Source: JAMZMI01 sp039944535 (GTDB taxonomy: Bacteria; Bacteroidota; Bacteroidia; Cytophagales; Cyclobacteriaceae). From it: 64,000 bases of DNA. Both the position numbers and the translations under genes were made by a program. Position 1 is the first letter of the stretch; each line of letters starts with the position of its first letter. This document shows, piece after piece, positions 15,618 through 24,066 of the stretch. Location of the stretch: positions 186,001-250,000 of the forward strand of contig JBDUYP010000009.1 of the NCBI GenBank assembly GCA_039944535.1, read 5' to 3'. Under the pieces are notes generated by a model. That model did no database searches. It saw nothing but the letters and a program-made list of their open reading frames with translations, and was not told where the DNA came from.

Positions 15618-16358
15618 ATGCGCAAAATCTTTCTTTTAGTAGCCTTTGTGGTTTTCGGTCTTTATAACAATGATGGCTTTGCACAACAGAAAAATATAAT
15701 TCATCAGGATTTATTTTGGACGGGGTATAGCCTTTCTAAAAAGGTTAATGATGCCTGGTCAGTGAATATGAAAGTGGAGGACAGGAGATTCTTCAAAAAC
15801 CTGAGGCCGCATCAGCAATATATTGCTTTGGAGGGGGCACGTAAACTAAATGATAAGTTCGCAATAACTTCAGGATTGCTCTATTTTGAGACTATATTCC
15901 CAGGTAACCCATCAGCCGATTTTAAGGAAAGGCAACCAGAGTTTCGCCCATATCAGAAAGTTGCATTCAAGACAGCTATAGCTCCGCAAATGAACTTTCA
16001 ATACACTTTTACTGCAGAGGAAAGAATAAGAAAATCAGTAAACGGAACTGAGTTGGGAGATCATTATAATGCTTACACGCGCTTAAGAAATAAGTTTGTA
16101 ATCAAAAGGAAACTGACTCACGAAGGCGCGAGTATTCCGGTAAGTGCTTTTGTGTTCGACGATTACCTCATTCATTTTGGTAAGACGGTGAAAGGCAGTT
16201 GGTTTGATCAGAATAGGGTAGGGTTAGGTATTGATTATGAAGTGGTGTCCAATCTGACGATTTCAAACAGCTATTTCATTTGGTATCAAAAGATTCCCGG
16301 AGCTGAGACCTACATTCAAAGAAATATATTTACGATAACCTTGGCACAGCGCCTTTGA
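15618..16358 (+). CDS. DUF2490 domain-containing beta-barrel-like protein
   Basis: A 246-residue exported protein with a signal peptide (about residues 1-22, ending GFAQ). The rest alternates polar and hydrophobic residues as in a beta-barrel and includes NDAWSVNMKVEDRRF, typical of DUF2490, an outer-membrane family common in Bacteroidota. It ends in LAQRL, close to the barrel-terminal pattern. It follows the DUF3078 terminator and converges on the mscS-like gene with a four-base gap. Confidence 0.8.
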   Translation: MRKIFLLVAFVVFGLYNNDGFAQQKNIIHQDLFWTGYSLSKKVNDAWSVNMKVEDRRFFKNLRPHQQYIALEGARKLNDKFAITSGLLYFETIFPGNPSADFKERQPEFRPYQKVAFKTAIAPQMNFQYTFTAEERIRKSVNGTELGDHYNAYTRLRNKFVIKRKLTHEGASIPVSAFVFDDYLIHFGKTVKGSWFDQNRVGLGIDYEVVSNLTISNSYFIWYQKIPGAETYIQRNIFTITLAQRL

Positions 16359-16362
16359 TATC

Positions 16363-17250
16363 TCACTTTGGCTGAGAGATGATATGTATATCTCGCTGAG
16401 GGAACGGAATCTCCACGTTTTCCTCTTTAAATCTCCTGAATATTTCGTAGTATAGTTCACTCTTGAGTACCTGAGGTTTGTCGGTATGGGTGGCGGTCCA
16501 TACACCTAACTCAAAGTTGAGCGAGCTGTCACCATACTCCACGAAGAAAACGCTAGCATTTGGTGTGTCGAGTACGTTGGGATTGGCTTTTGCTACCTCC
16601 AGCAGTATTTTTTTGACTTTTTGAGGATCTTCCTTGTAGCTGACGCCTACCGGGAAACGAAAACGAATATTGCGATCATTGTGACTCCAATTGATCACTT
16701 TACTGGATATAAATTCAGAATTTGGCACTATGATCATGATGTTGTCATTGGTCTTTACCTCGGTGGCTCTAAACGAAATATTGATCACATCGCCTTGTAC
16801 ATCTCCAACTTCTATTCTATCTCCAACCTTGATTGGTTTTTCGAATAAGATAATGATGCCCGAAATAAAGTTGTCGGTGATATTTTGAAGGCCAAACCCA
16901 ATGCCAACACCCAAAGCACCGGCAAGCAAACTCAAGGCACTGAGGTCTATTCCTGCACTCTGGATTATAATGACGGTACCGATGGCAAGGATGAAAAATC
17001 TTATGACAGTTCCGACGGACGCCTTTGCGCCGTGCTCCATGCCGGTATTTTTCAGTACTCGCTCTACGATTATACGGCGAACTTTCTTCGAAACAATTGA
17101 AAGAATAACGAACGCACACAAAAAGTAAATGATTGTGGCGAGACTAATGCTGCCTTCACCAAGGTTGAAAAGAGGCTTGGAGAATATGGCTATAAAACTC
17201 TCAATGCGGGTGCTAATGTCTTCCCAAAATGTGGTGAGCGTTTCTTTCAT
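16363..17250 (-). CDS. MscS-family mechanosensitive ion channel
   Basis: A small-conductance mechanosensitive channel (295 residues) that opens under membrane tension to release solutes. There are three hydrophobic segments (about residues 34-53, 75-95 and 103-135). The last is the glycine/alanine-rich pore helix LSLLAGALGVGIGFGLQNITDNFISG, broken here into its recognisable halves LAGALGVGIGFGLQ and NITDNFISG. A beta domain follows with VGDRIEVGDVQGDV. The length is close to MscS of E. coli (286). It is 18 bases downstream of queA and probably shares its transcript. Confidence 0.94.
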   Translation of the reverse strand: MKETLTTFWEDISTRIESFIAIFSKPLFNLGEGSISLATIIYFLCAFVILSIVSKKVRRIIVERVLKNTGMEHGAKASVGTVIRFFILAIGTVIIIQSAGIDLSALSLLAGALGVGIGFGLQNITDNFISGIIILFEKPIKVGDRIEVGDVQGDVINISFRATEVKTNDNIMIIVPNSEFISSKVINWSHNDRNIRFRFPVGVSYKEDPQKVKKILLEVAKANPNVLDTPNASVFFVEYGDSSLNFELGVWTATHTDKPQVLKSELYYEIFRRFKEENVEIPFPQRDIHIISQPK

Positions 17251-17268
17251 TTATTCTAATGTAATCAA

Positions 17269-18453
17269 TTAGGGCAAAAGAATAGAACTGTCTCCATAAC
17301 TTAAAAACCGATAGTCATTGTTCAAAGCAGATTGATAGACCTCTTTCCATCTGTCACCGATTAGGGCTGCTACTAGTAACATCAACGTGGAACCAGGTAA
17401 ATGGAAGTTAGTGATTAAACCTTTACAAATACGAAGCTCATAGCCCGGAAAAATGAAAATCTCCGTGTGTCCGACAATTCGTTTCAGTTTTCTGGACTCC
17501 ATAAATCGCATCACATATGTCAGGCTTTCGTTTTTTGTAATGGTTGTTTTTTTCTGGTAAGGGCTAAGTTTTTCTATAAAAAAATCTGCATTTGGGTCAG
17601 ACGCAAGCTTCACGCCAAACCAGTACAGGCTTTCAAGGGTGCGCATGCTTGTGGTGCCAACGGGAATAATCTCCTCATTTTTCAGGAGTTGTTCTACGTT
17701 GTTTTTTGAAACCACGACCTGCTCTCGATGCATGGGGTGCTCTTCTACGGTCTCGGCCTTTATGGGCTGAAATGTGCCCGCTGAGACGTGAAGCGTTAGA
17801 AAATCAGTAGTTATGTTTTTGGCTGCCAGCTGCTCTATGACTGCTTCGGTGAAATGCAGACCCGCAGTAGGTGCCGCTACTGCACCTTCGTGATGCGAAT
17901 AAACTGTCTGGTATCGTGGCTTATCTTCTTCTTCAACTTCGCGATTCAAATAAGGAGGTAGCGGAATGCTGCCAATCGCACTAACTACTTCCGAGAATGT
18001 TAATTCTCCGTTCCAGCTAATTTTCACCCGATCACTTTCAATTCGCAGCGCTTTTACCGTTTCTCCAGTGGGAAGTCTCATTGATAGTTCTGTGTCGAGC
18101 TTCCATTTTTTTGCATTACCAATCATACAATGCCAGGTGCAACTGTCTTTGGCCGACATGGCTTCCACATGCAAATGGGATGGTGCTATAGGTTCCAGTA
18201 GAAAAATCTCTATCCTTGCTCCAGTTTCTTTGTGAAAGATGATTCTGGCCGGTATTACCTTCGTATCATTGAAGACAAGGTGACATCCTGAAGGCAAAAT
18301 TTGAGGTAAATCACGAAAGGTTCTATGCTCAATATTGCCCTGGCGGAAGGTCAATAATTTTGAATCCGAACGATTTTTTAGCGGATGCTTGGCAATTTTA
18401 TCATCACTTAATTCGTATTGAAACTCAGACAGATCCAGACTTTTATACACCAT
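17269..18453 (-). CDS. queA: S-adenosylmethionine:tRNA ribosyltransferase-isomerase
   Basis: QueA (394 residues) transfers and rearranges the ribosyl part of SAM onto preQ1 in tRNA, giving epoxyqueuosine. Recognisable blocks are VFNDTKVIPARI near residue 60, AVAAPTAGLHFT near 198, VSAGTFQPI near 227, MHREQ near 242 and TNFHLPGSTLMLLVAAL near 350. It is somewhat longer than E. coli QueA (356). Its start lies only 16 bases from the divergent menC start, so their promoters must overlap each other or the coding ends. Confidence 0.96.
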   Translation of the reverse strand: MVYKSLDLSEFQYELSDDKIAKHPLKNRSDSKLLTFRQGNIEHRTFRDLPQILPSGCHLVFNDTKVIPARIIFHKETGARIEIFLLEPIAPSHLHVEAMSAKDSCTWHCMIGNAKKWKLDTELSMRLPTGETVKALRIESDRVKISWNGELTFSEVVSAIGSIPLPPYLNREVEEEDKPRYQTVYSHHEGAVAAPTAGLHFTEAVIEQLAAKNITTDFLTLHVSAGTFQPIKAETVEEHPMHREQVVVSKNNVEQLLKNEEIIPVGTTSMRTLESLYWFGVKLASDPNADFFIEKLSPYQKKTTITKNESLTYVMRFMESRKLKRIVGHTEIFIFPGYELRICKGLITNFHLPGSTLMLLVAALIGDRWKEVYQSALNNDYRFLSYGDSSILLP

Positions 18454-18469
18454 ACCTTTACCTAACCCT

Positions 18470-19537
18470 ATGTTGAAGCTCGAATATAAAGACTACACGC
18501 TTGATTTTAAATTTGAAGCCGGCACTTCGCGGGGAGTTTTGAAAAAACACCCCATTTATGTCCTAAAACTCTCCGATTCTGGTTTGGCTCCATTTGGCTA
18601 TGGAGAGGCAGCTCCTTTACTCAGGTTAAGTGTAGACGATTTTGAAGGGGTGGGATTGGAGCTGGAACGGTTGCAGGCTGAGGTGTCTAAATACGAAGTT
18701 CCCGAATCGGAAGTGGCAGTGTATGATTTAGTGGAAAAGCTCACTTCAGACCACTTTCCGAGTGTGAAAATGGCCCTGGAAACTGCCTTGCTTGATTTGC
18801 TAAATGGGGGAGTGCGTAAAATATTCGATAATGCTTTTTATAATGACAGACTCCAGATACCTATCAATGGCTTGATTTGGATGGAGGAGATGGATCATAT
18901 GCGAAGGCAAGTGGATGAGAAGTTGAAGCAGGGATTCAATTGCATTAAAATAAAAGTGGGAGCCATCAAATGGGAAGAAGAGCTGGGACTGATTGATTAT
19001 CTGCGATCTCAGTCGCGGGATGTTACCATCAGGCTGGACGCCAATGGTGGTTTTCCTAATAATGAAGTTTTGGCAAGGCTCAAAGATCTGGATAAATACC
19101 ACATTCACTCAATAGAGCAGCCGATTATGCCGAGACAGCCGGAGGCAATGAAACTGATCTGTGAACGATCTAAGATTCCGATAGCGCTCGATGAAGAACT
19201 AATAGGAGTAACTAAGGAAAAAGACAGGAGGGAGCTACTTGATTTTATCAAGCCAAGTTTTATCATTTTGAAACCTACGCTCCTGGGAGGCTATAAATCC
19301 ACGTTGGAATGGATGGACATTGCGAAAAATATGGGCATAGACTGGTGGATGACTTCAGCTCTGGAGTCAAACATCGGACTAAATGGAATAAGTCAGTTTG
19401 CAGGAGCTTTTGAGGGCCTATCCTATCAAGGCCTGGGAACAGGGCAACTTTATCACAATAATATCAAGTCGCCAATGCAGATCAATGGAGAATACATTCG
19501 GTACAACTCTGACCTAAACTGGGATATACCTTTTTAG
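18470..19537 (+). CDS. menC: o-Succinylbenzoate synthase (enolase superfamily)
   Basis: A member of the muconate-lactonizing subgroup of the enolase superfamily (355 residues), most likely MenC, which dehydrates SHCHC to o-succinylbenzoate in menaquinone synthesis. Visible are the catalytic KIKVG near residue 160, metal ligands in RLDANGG near 189, SIEQP near 215 and ALDEEL near 240, the second lysine in ILKPTLLGG near 265, and SALESNIGL near 295, a sequence common in Bacteroidota MenC. Other men genes are not in the window. A dipeptide epimerase is the main alternative. The stop overlaps the convergent gene by four bases. Confidence 0.85.
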   Translation: MLKLEYKDYTLDFKFEAGTSRGVLKKHPIYVLKLSDSGLAPFGYGEAAPLLRLSVDDFEGVGLELERLQAEVSKYEVPESEVAVYDLVEKLTSDHFPSVKMALETALLDLLNGGVRKIFDNAFYNDRLQIPINGLIWMEEMDHMRRQVDEKLKQGFNCIKIKVGAIKWEEELGLIDYLRSQSRDVTIRLDANGGFPNNEVLARLKDLDKYHIHSIEQPIMPRQPEAMKLICERSKIPIALDEELIGVTKEKDRRELLDFIKPSFIILKPTLLGGYKSTLEWMDIAKNMGIDWWMTSALESNIGLNGISQFAGAFEGLSYQGLGTGQLYHNNIKSPMQINGEYIRYNSDLNWDIPF

Positions 19538-20037
19538 AGCCTTTCTTTATTTTTTCGTCTTTCCTGATTTGCATGTGAGCGTTCTATTACAGCGGACAAG
19601 CGTTCGACCTGATCCTGGGTGCAAATGCCCTTCATCTTGGTAAAATGATCCACCATGGCTCTTTCCTGAAGCATGTGAGCTTGTGCGATCACTTCAATCA
19701 GAGAATCCTGATCTACAGAATTGACTTCTGGATCAATTGATGACTGAACTAGAAGGGCTTTGTTTTTCCTAATGGCAATGTCAAGAGAGTCACGCAACTT
19801 TCTGTGATCTTGAAACAAGGATCGGAAAGCCTGCTGCTGCTCTTTAGATAGATCTAATTCCTGAATCAAAAAGCGAGCACCCTTGTCTCTGTTTTCTATG
19901 TTTTTCGAAACCCCTTGTCGCTTATATTTTGCAGCTGCGAGCTTTGGCCCGAGTATGATAAATGAAATAAGCCCTAAGTTGATAGCCATAAGTGCTAGCA
20001 CGCCGATGGTGAGTAATTTCAATTTCCTTTTCTGCAT
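19534..20037 (-). CDS. Spy/CpxP-like periplasmic sensor protein
   Basis: A 167-residue protein with an N-terminal membrane anchor (about residues 9-30) and a helical extracytoplasmic part resembling the Spy/CpxP/CnrX group: LDLSKEQQQAFRSLFQDHRKL near residues 58-78 plays the part of the LTxxQ region. Such proteins often hold an anti-sigma factor until metal or misfolded protein is sensed. It begins one base after the anti-sigma-like gene and ends a four-gene unit. No signal cleavage site is clear, so it may stay anchored. Confidence 0.78.
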   Translation of the reverse strand: MQKRKLKLLTIGVLALMAINLGLISFIILGPKLAAAKYKRQGVSKNIENRDKGARFLIQELDLSKEQQQAFRSLFQDHRKLRDSLDIAIRKNKALLVQSSIDPEVNSVDQDSLIEVIAQAHMLQERAMVDHFTKMKGICTQDQVERLSAVIERSHANQERRKNKERL

Positions 20038-20038
20038 A

Positions 20039-20338
20039 TCAGTATTCTATTAAAGTCGTGTTGTCGTCAAAGTATGCGGCAGTGAAGTCCTCTATGTTTG
20101 CGCTGGCAATTTCCTCAGTATCATTTTGGAAAAGTAGGTAGCCATTGGCAAGTGAGAGTATGATCATAGCCGCCGCGCTGTAGCGCAGTATGTTTATCCA
20201 GATGCCCGATGGTTTGGCTTGATTTTGCATTCGTGCCTGCAGCCTTTCATAAAAGCCTTCTGGGGCTTTTGCCTTTTGCAATCCGTCCAGACTGTTCAGG
20301 GTTGCTTCTATTTCCTTATTGATGTCAATTTCCTTCAT
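20039..20338 (-). CDS. Small membrane anti-sigma-like protein
   Basis: A 99-residue protein with a cytoplasmic helical part (about residues 1-45), one membrane helix (about 48-68, YSAAAMIILSLANGYLLF) and a short acidic outer tail. It overlaps the sigma factor gene by 14 bases, the usual arrangement for an anti-sigma factor. No zinc-binding HxxxCxxC motif is present. The role is inferred from gene order and topology rather than from a recognised domain. Confidence 0.72.
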   Translation of the reverse strand: MKEIDINKEIEATLNSLDGLQKAKAPEGFYERLQARMQNQAKPSGIWINILRYSAAAMIILSLANGYLLFQNDTEEIASANIEDFTAAYFDDNTTLIEY

Positions 20339-20837
20339 AATAGTCTTTTAAAAGTTGCTGAAGTTTACCCTTACCCCGATGGATGAGCGATTCCACAGAT
20401 CCCATGGTCTTGTTCATAACTTTGGCGATTTCCTCATAACTCAACCCATCAATCTTGCTCAGCGTAAATGCCGTTTGCTGTGCCTCCGGTAGTTGTGCAA
20501 TGGCTCCCAAAAGGATGCTTGACCTTTCTTTGTTTTCCAATGTTACCCCCGGGTGGTAAAAAGTATTTTCTGATATGCCGCTGTACGTATCATCATCAGA
20601 TCGTTTTTGGCTATTGCGTTTGCGAATCTCTTCCAGGCATTTGTTCATAGCTATTTTATGTAGCCAGGTGCTCAAAGCAGATTTTCCTAAGAAGGTGTCG
20701 TAGGAGTTGAAAACAGTGATAAAGACCTCCTGGGCCATATCCTCTGCATCCCCCTCATTTTTGAGAAAACCAAGACAGGTGTTGTAAACCCTGTCCTGGT
20801 ATGTTGTTACGATTTCTTTGAATTCTGCTTCTGACAC
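20325..20837 (-). CDS. ECF RNA polymerase sigma factor
   Basis: A 170-residue extracytoplasmic-function sigma factor. Region 2 is seen in YNTCLGFLKNEGDAEDMAQEVFITVF (residues about 18-43, read here as GDAEDMAQEVF) with the following STWLHKIAMNKCLEE. Region 4 lies near residues 117-165, with LPEAQQTAFTLSKIDGLSYEEIA and SVESLIHRGKGKL. The start is a GTG at 20837; no in-frame ATG is available upstream. The promoter it recognises is not evident, but genes flanking it on both sides encode Spy-like proteins and are likely in its regulon. Confidence 0.93.
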   Translation of the reverse strand: MSEAEFKEIVTTYQDRVYNTCLGFLKNEGDAEDMAQEVFITVFNSYDTFLGKSALSTWLHKIAMNKCLEEIRKRNSQKRSDDDTYSGISENTFYHPGVTLENKERSSILLGAIAQLPEAQQTAFTLSKIDGLSYEEIAKVMNKTMGSVESLIHRGKGKLQQLLKDYYEGN

Positions 20838-20848
20838 AAACTGTTTAC

Positions 20849-21331
20849 TTATCCGCGACCACCTTTTTTTCCTGAGCCCTGACCGCCTTTTTTCATCCTG
20901 GTGTGACTTTGGTCAAAGATCATCTTCTGCTTATCTGTTAGCATGGCACGTATGGCAATTTGATGATTTGTTTTGGCTTTTAAAAGTGCAGTTTCGAGAT
21001 TGCCTATTTCATTGATTCTCTGATCTATTTTCTTTTGATCTAGCTTGTCAGCAGTGACCAGAGATCGAAGTGATGCCCGTTTTTCTTTTAATTGATTTTG
21101 CACTGGCTGTACCTCTTTGTAATGCGCTACACGCATGTCTTCAAACTTAGCCATTTGCTCTGGTGTCAGTTCCAGCCTTTCGGCGATTCTCTCGGCGCGA
21201 TCCGGTTTGTCTTGCGCATCTCTGTTGTTTTTCATTGTGGGTTGTGCCAATGCCACTCCCGACATCAACAGAACCATTCCTAAAATAAAACCTGTTTTTT
21301 TCATGATAATCTTCATTTTGGTTACTTTCAT
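20849..21331 (-). CDS. Spy/CpxP-family periplasmic protein (LTxxQ)
   Basis: A 160-residue periplasmic protein with a signal peptide ending near residue 29 (GVALAQ) and a helical body. It carries two family motifs: LELTPEQMAKFEDMRVAHYKE near residues 51-70 and AIRAMLTDKQKMIF near 124-137. The C-terminus is a basic glycine/lysine tail. It is the first gene of the sigma/anti-sigma unit, 11 bases before the sigma start. Start choice is uncertain: ATGs at 21331, 21313 and 21304 all give workable signal peptides. Confidence 0.85.
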   Translation of the reverse strand: MKVTKMKIIMKKTGFILGMVLLMSGVALAQPTMKNNRDAQDKPDRAERIAERLELTPEQMAKFEDMRVAHYKEVQPVQNQLKEKRASLRSLVTADKLDQKKIDQRINEIGNLETALLKAKTNHQIAIRAMLTDKQKMIFDQSHTRMKKGGQGSGKKGGRG

Positions 21332-21437
21332 TTTATTAGATGTAAAAGAGCCGATAAACTTGCGCTACGATTTACATTTTTTTTCAAAATCCAACTCCGA
21401 GCTCATTTTCTCGTTGCAACACAGATCAATATTTAGC

Positions 21438-23927
21438 ATGTCTCACAGAAGCATTTCGTTTATTTTTATTCTCTTTTTATCAATCCCAATTTTTGCGCAG
21501 GCACCCAAAGTCCAAAGTACCGGTGAGATTTTGCAGCAGCTGGAAAAGCTCAACACCCTGGGCTCTGTACTTTATATAGCGGCTCATCCGGATGATGAAA
21601 ATACGCAACTGATCTCCTACCTTTCTAATGGCATGCACCTTCGCACGGGATACCTGGCTGCTACACGTGGCGATGGCGGACAGAACCTGATAGGTACGGA
21701 AATAAAGGAGGCCCTGGGGGTGATTAGAACTCAGGAGCTATTGGCCGCAAGAAGCGTTGATGGAGGCGAGCAGTTTTTCTCCCGCGCTGTGGATTTTGGA
21801 TACTCGAAACATCCCGACGAGACTTTCAATAAATGGGATAGGGATAAGGTGTTGGCCGATTTTGTTTGGGCCATTCGCAAATTCAAACCCGATGTGATCG
21901 TGACGCGCTTTACTACAGAACCGGGAATCACACACGGGCACCACACAGCTTCTGCTGTTCTGGCCAAGGAGGCATTTGCGTTGAGCAACGATCCTTCAGC
22001 CTATCCTGAGCAATTGGATTATGTGGATTTATGGGAGGTGAAAAAGATTTTTTGGAATGTAAGTACGTGGCATTTTCGCCGGAGCAACCGTGTCTTTAAT
22101 CCTGACGATTATGTTTCTATGGATGTGGGAACTTACAATGAATATTTAGGGCAATCCTACACGGAAATATCTGCTAAGAGCCGCAGTATGCACAAAAGCC
22201 AGGGCTTTGGCCGGATTGGCTCTAGAGGATCGGAGTTTGAATATTTTGAGCAGTGGGGGGGAGAAGACACAGGAGATGTTTTCGGAGGAATCCAAACTAC
22301 CTGGGATCGCATTCCGGGAACAGAAGAAATCAAATATCATGTGAATGAGGCCATGCTCAATTTTGACCCTAAGAATCCGGAGGCTGTCATACCTAACTTG
22401 CTGGAAGCACGAAAAATGATTGATACACTCAGTAATGAGTTTTGGAGAAAAGTGAAGCTAAAGGAAGTGGACGAATTGCTGATGTCGCTTTCTGGGACTT
22501 ATCTGGAGTTCGTGGCAGATGAGGCAGAGTATGCGCCAGGAGATTCCATTACCATATCCTTTGAGGCAATCAACAGAAGCAGTACACCGATTACACTATC
22601 TGGTGTTTCGTTTTCCAGATGGAGCGATAGCTTCGTATATGATATGGATCTGTCGGAGAATCAAAACAACACTTTGGATTATTCTTTGACCTTTAGCCCC
22701 AGGGTACCTATATCTAATCCCTATTGGCTCAAAGAAGAAGGCACTGATGCCATGTTTGCAGTTTCTGATCAGGAGCTGATTGGCCTGCCTGAGAATGCCC
22801 CTGTGGTGAATGCCAGAGTCACGTTGAAGATAGAGGATCAGTTTATAGAGATTAGTCGGCCTGTTGTTTTTAAAGAGTCTGACCGTGTGAAAGGGGAGGT
22901 TTACGCACCAGTGGCCATTACGCCACCAATAATGGTGAACCTGAGTAATCAGGCCATTATCTACGCCAGCAATGCCCCTCGTGAGGTCGAAGTGAATGTG
23001 ATAGCAGGCAAGAACAACATGGCCGGTCAATTGATATTGGATGTGCCTGAGGGCTGGATTGCAGCACCGGCAGAAATTCCTTTTTCACTTTCTCAAAAAG
23101 GTGAGGAGCGTGCATATACTTTCAAGCTGACCCCTCCCGATAAAGCTTCGGTAGCCGAGATCAGAGCCATGGCAGTGGTAGATGGTAAGACTTATGATAA
23201 GGGGGTGAAGAAAATAACTTATGATCACATTCCCACTCAATACATATTCCCAAAAACAGAGACGAAAGCTGTCAAGCTGGATTTGGAAAAGAGAGGTAAC
23301 CGAATCGGGTACATAATGGGTGCAGGCGATGAGGTGCCTCAAAGCCTGGAGCAGATTGGCTATCAGGTTGAGTTGCTGGATAAAGACGAGGTGCTTGCGG
23401 ACAACCTGGCTCAATATGATGCTGTAATTCTGGGTATCAGGGCATTCAACACCTTGGACTGGTTGGCTTTCCGCAATAAAGAACTTTTCGAATACACCAA
23501 AAATGGGGGAACAGTGATTGTGCAATACACCACTATGGGGACGGTGACAGACGAGCTGGCTCCTTATGCTCTGAAACTATCACACGACCGTGTAGCTGTG
23601 GAGGAGGCTGAGGTGCGCATACTTGTAAAGAAACACGATGCGCTCTACCGTCCAAATAAAATTTCTAACCAGGATTTCGATAACTGGGTTCAAGAAAGAG
23701 GCCTCTATTTTGCGAATGAATGGGATCCCAAGTTTGAAGCTGTAATCAGTTCCAATGATCCCGGAGAGTCACCCAAAGATGGGAGTTTGCTGATAGCCAA
23801 GTATGGCAAAGGCTATTACATCTACACGGGGCTTTCATTCTTTAGGGAATTACCTGCAGGCGTTCCAGGAGCATTCCGATTGATGGCCAATTTGATTTCA
23901 ATAGGTAAGGACAATAAGTCAAAGTAG
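21438..23927 (+). CDS. PIG-L (LmbE-like) family deacetylase
   Basis: A large exported protein (829 residues) with a signal peptide (MSHRSISFIFILFLSIPIFAQ, cleaved near residue 21). The LmbE/PIG-L deacetylase domain carries the zinc motif AAHPDDEN near residue 49 and GITHGHHTAS near 165, the second metal block. A middle beta-sandwich region (about 370-590) and a C-terminal domain with a Rossmann-like amidotransferase fold (about 620-829, GDEVPQSLEQIGYQVELL) follow. PIG-L enzymes remove N-acetyl groups from sugars. I place the start at 21438; the in-frame extension from 21135 runs through the divergent gene. It is directly followed by a small membrane protein and a symporter. Confidence 0.9.
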   Translation: MSHRSISFIFILFLSIPIFAQAPKVQSTGEILQQLEKLNTLGSVLYIAAHPDDENTQLISYLSNGMHLRTGYLAATRGDGGQNLIGTEIKEALGVIRTQELLAARSVDGGEQFFSRAVDFGYSKHPDETFNKWDRDKVLADFVWAIRKFKPDVIVTRFTTEPGITHGHHTASAVLAKEAFALSNDPSAYPEQLDYVDLWEVKKIFWNVSTWHFRRSNRVFNPDDYVSMDVGTYNEYLGQSYTEISAKSRSMHKSQGFGRIGSRGSEFEYFEQWGGEDTGDVFGGIQTTWDRIPGTEEIKYHVNEAMLNFDPKNPEAVIPNLLEARKMIDTLSNEFWRKVKLKEVDELLMSLSGTYLEFVADEAEYAPGDSITISFEAINRSSTPITLSGVSFSRWSDSFVYDMDLSENQNNTLDYSLTFSPRVPISNPYWLKEEGTDAMFAVSDQELIGLPENAPVVNARVTLKIEDQFIEISRPVVFKESDRVKGEVYAPVAITPPIMVNLSNQAIIYASNAPREVEVNVIAGKNNMAGQLILDVPEGWIAAPAEIPFSLSQKGEERAYTFKLTPPDKASVAEIRAMAVVDGKTYDKGVKKITYDHIPTQYIFPKTETKAVKLDLEKRGNRIGYIMGAGDEVPQSLEQIGYQVELLDKDEVLADNLAQYDAVILGIRAFNTLDWLAFRNKELFEYTKNGGTVIVQYTTMGTVTDELAPYALKLSHDRVAVEEAEVRILVKKHDALYRPNKISNQDFDNWVQERGLYFANEWDPKFEAVISSNDPGESPKDGSLLIAKYGKGYYIYTGLSFFRELPAGVPGAFRLMANLISIGKDNKSK

Positions 23928-23928
23928 T

Positions 23929-24066
23929 ATGATAGAACAATGGAGCCTGGATGCGGATGTGGCCACACCACCCTTTCTGAAAAAGTGGAAATTCATTTAT
24001 TTGGTGGTTGGCTTTTATCAGGTCGCAGTTCTCGTGGTTTTGTATCTACTCAGCATTGCATTTTAG
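23929..24066 (+). CDS. Small single-pass membrane protein (45 residues)
   Basis: A 45-codon gene between the PIG-L and symporter genes. The ATG comes one base after the deacetylase stop, and the TAG at 24064-24066 is followed at once by the symporter ATG. The product has an amphipathic start (MIEQWSLDADVATPPFL), KKWK as a positive anchor, and one membrane helix from about residue 22 to 45. The exact fit between two coding frames, the positive-inside anchor and the membrane-protein neighbour support a real gene. It may be a small partner of the symporter. I know no named family for it. Confidence 0.75.
   Translation: MIEQWSLDADVATPPFLKKWKFIYLVVGFYQVAVLVVLYLLSIAF

Noticed and set aside
21135..21437. 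N-terminal extension of the PIG-L deacetylase
   Set aside because: It is the antisense of the Spy-like gene; a clear signal peptide starts at 21438.
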